NCBI GenBank assembly: GCA_018400215.1 | Contig: JAGYNF010000118.1 | Span: 1-5,463 of the forward strand | DNA from: Cyanobium sp. M55B138 | GTDB lineage: Bacteria; Cyanobacteriota; Cyanobacteriia; PCC-6307; Cyanobiaceae | Length of the DNA: 5,463 nucleotides | Direction of reading: 5' to 3' | Part shown: positions 4,624 to 5,463 of the stretch, one piece after another | How positions within the stretch are numbered: position 1 is the first letter of the stretch | Layout of the letters: each line of letters starts with the position of its first letter | Notes under the pieces: generated by a model | Databases searched by the model: none | What the model saw: only the letters and a program-made list of their open reading frames with translations | What the model was told of the DNA's origin: nothing | Program-made: the position numbers and the translations under genes

Positions 4624-5463
4624 GGCACGGGCTCCTTTTTGAGAAATGGCTGGAAGGGGGTCCCCTCACCGGAGAGGCCCCAGTTGAAGAACTCGATGAA
4701 GTTGAGGCGCAGGCCATGCACAAAGCCACTGATCACCGCCAGCAGCAGGTTGATGCCGTGGCCGAGGATCAGGATCAGGATGGCGATCGGCAGGGCCAGC
4801 ACCACCCCCGACTGCAACACCTGGGTGGCCAGCTGGTTGAAGGTCACCGCCAGGGAGGCGCTGGCCAGGCCCAGGGCAAACAGCCGCAGGTAGCTCATCA
4901 CATCGCCAAATAATTTGGAGATGGCGGTGAGGGAGCCCAGGCCATCCAGCAGCCGCAGCAGCAGGTGGGCCGGGTGGGTGATGCGGCGCTCGCTGGCCAG
5001 CAGCAGGATCGTCACCACTCCCCCCAGCCCCAACCCCGTGCCGAGGTGGCGGGCCCAGGGCGCACCGGCCCCCAGGTAGAGCACCAAGCCCGCCAGGATC
5101 ACCGCCATCCAACCCAGGGGCCGGGCCCGAGCGGCCACACCGGTGGCCCGCAGGGCCACGATGCCATTGGCCAACAGCAGGTGCATCCCCCCCACCACCA
5201 GGGCCAGCCGCATCATGGCGTCGTAGTCGTTGAGGTCGAGCAGCTGCAGGGCCGCCAGGGGCGAGGCCGGCGGAGGCGCCAGGCCGAAATAACTGCCGGC
5301 GAAGATGCCGTAGACCAGGGCAAACCCCAGCCCGGTGACGGCCTGAACCCGGAAGTGCCGCCCGGCGGGGCTGCGGCCCATGCCCCGCCACAGCAGGGCC
5401 ACCAGCACCGCCAGCACCAGGGCATAGCCGGCGTCGGCCAGGATCATCGCGAAGAACACCGCG
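4620..5463 (-). CDS. atpI: V/A-type ATPase membrane stator subunit I (a), C-terminal part
   Basis: The gene enters from the right window edge; the first codons seen read AVFFAMILADAGYAL, and the GTG at 5459 is an internal valine codon, not a start. The visible ~280 residues are the membrane domain of subunit I (NtpI, yeast Vph1/a), which forms the two ion half-channels beside the K ring. The first helix carries the family phrase FFAMILADAGY. Numbering from that valine, further helices lie near 38-60, 82-104, 114-131, 140-155, 184-215, 219-243 and 244-258. The essential arginine is in SYLRLFALGLA (R192), matching the SYLRLWALSLA motif of yeast R735, and the second conserved arginine is R251 in VHGLRLNFIEFFNWG. 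The end GEGTPFQPF is also family-typical. The soluble N-terminal arm is outside the window. The stop overlaps the K start (ATGA). Identity is secure; completeness at the 5' end cannot be seen. Confidence 0.96.
   Translation of the reverse strand, partial: AVFFAMILADAGYALVLAVLVALLWRGMGRSPAGRHFRVQAVTGLGFALVYGIFAGSYFGLAPPPASPLAALQLLDLNDYDAMMRLALVVGGMHLLLANGIVALRATGVAARARPLGWMAVILAGLVLYLGAGAPWARHLGTGLGLGGVVTILLLASERRITHPAHLLLRLLDGLGSLTAISKLFGDVMSYLRLFALGLASASLAVTFNQLATQVLQSGVVLALPIAILILILGHGINLLLAVISGFVHGLRLNFIEFFNWGLSGEGTPFQPFLKKEPVP
4632..4640 (-). promoter_or_regulatory. Strong ribosome binding site for subunit K
   Basis: On the minus strand AAAAAGGAG (4640 to 4632) lies 8 nt before the K start codon, inside the last codons of the I gene (KKEPVP). 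It is the best Shine-Dalgarno match of the starts in this window and fits the need for many K copies per complex compared with one I. Confidence 0.75.

Noticed and set aside
3475..4893. A 472-codon plus-strand open frame across E, K and part of I
   Set aside because: It is low complexity (Leu, His, Gln, Gly), crosses several certain minus-strand genes including the K-E spacer, and shows no domain; it is a compositional shadow.
5457..5459. GTG at 5459 as the start codon of a shorter subunit I
   Set aside because: The frame continues to the window edge and the codon lies inside the conserved FFAMILADAGY membrane segment, so it is an internal valine.

Overview
The window comes from a GC-rich bacterium and is dominated by one minus-strand operon for a V/A-type (vacuolar/archaeal-type) rotary ATPase. 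The palindrome CGATCG occurs nine times by my reading, once as the extended HIP1 form GGCGATCGCC inside the c-ring gene. HIP1 is a cyanobacterial signature, so I favour a GC-rich picocyanobacterium (Cyanobium/Synechococcus-like). This is an inference: no photosynthesis or other lineage marker gene is present.

Layout. Positions 1-222 (+) hold the 3' end of a gene that resembles the C-terminal end of an FGGY-family sugar kinase; its last ~50 codons look degenerate or out of frame. Positions 223-375 are a relatively AT-rich spacer (59 G+C of 120 bases in 241-360) with two clusters of ~13-bp tandem repeats, a possible terminator and a hairpin. Positions 376-894 (+) encode a six-helix HdeD/DUF308-like membrane protein. 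It converges on the ATPase operon: the two stop codons are 5 bp apart and both lie in one 17-bp palindrome.

From the right edge to position 900 (-) the ATPase genes run, in transcription order, I (5' end outside the window), K, E, a DUF2764-type C-like subunit, and A. Three of the four junctions are 4-nt ATGA overlaps. The exception is K-E, a 36-bp spacer containing a perfect polypurine mirror repeat.

How the parts work together. A is the nucleotide-binding catalytic subunit, E is the peripheral stalk, the DUF2764 protein probably stands in for subunit C/d between rotor and ring, K forms the ion-binding ring, and I supplies the two ion half-channels with the essential arginine. Subunits B and D are absent downstream of A, where chlamydial and spirochaetal operons (E-X-A-B-D-I-K) have them. 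The visible order I-K-E-X-A is a circular permutation of that layout, which predicts B and D just upstream of I. The c-subunit site keeps the carboxylate and one Gln of the Enterococcus Na+ site but has Met where a second Gln ligand would be, so the coupling ion is uncertain.
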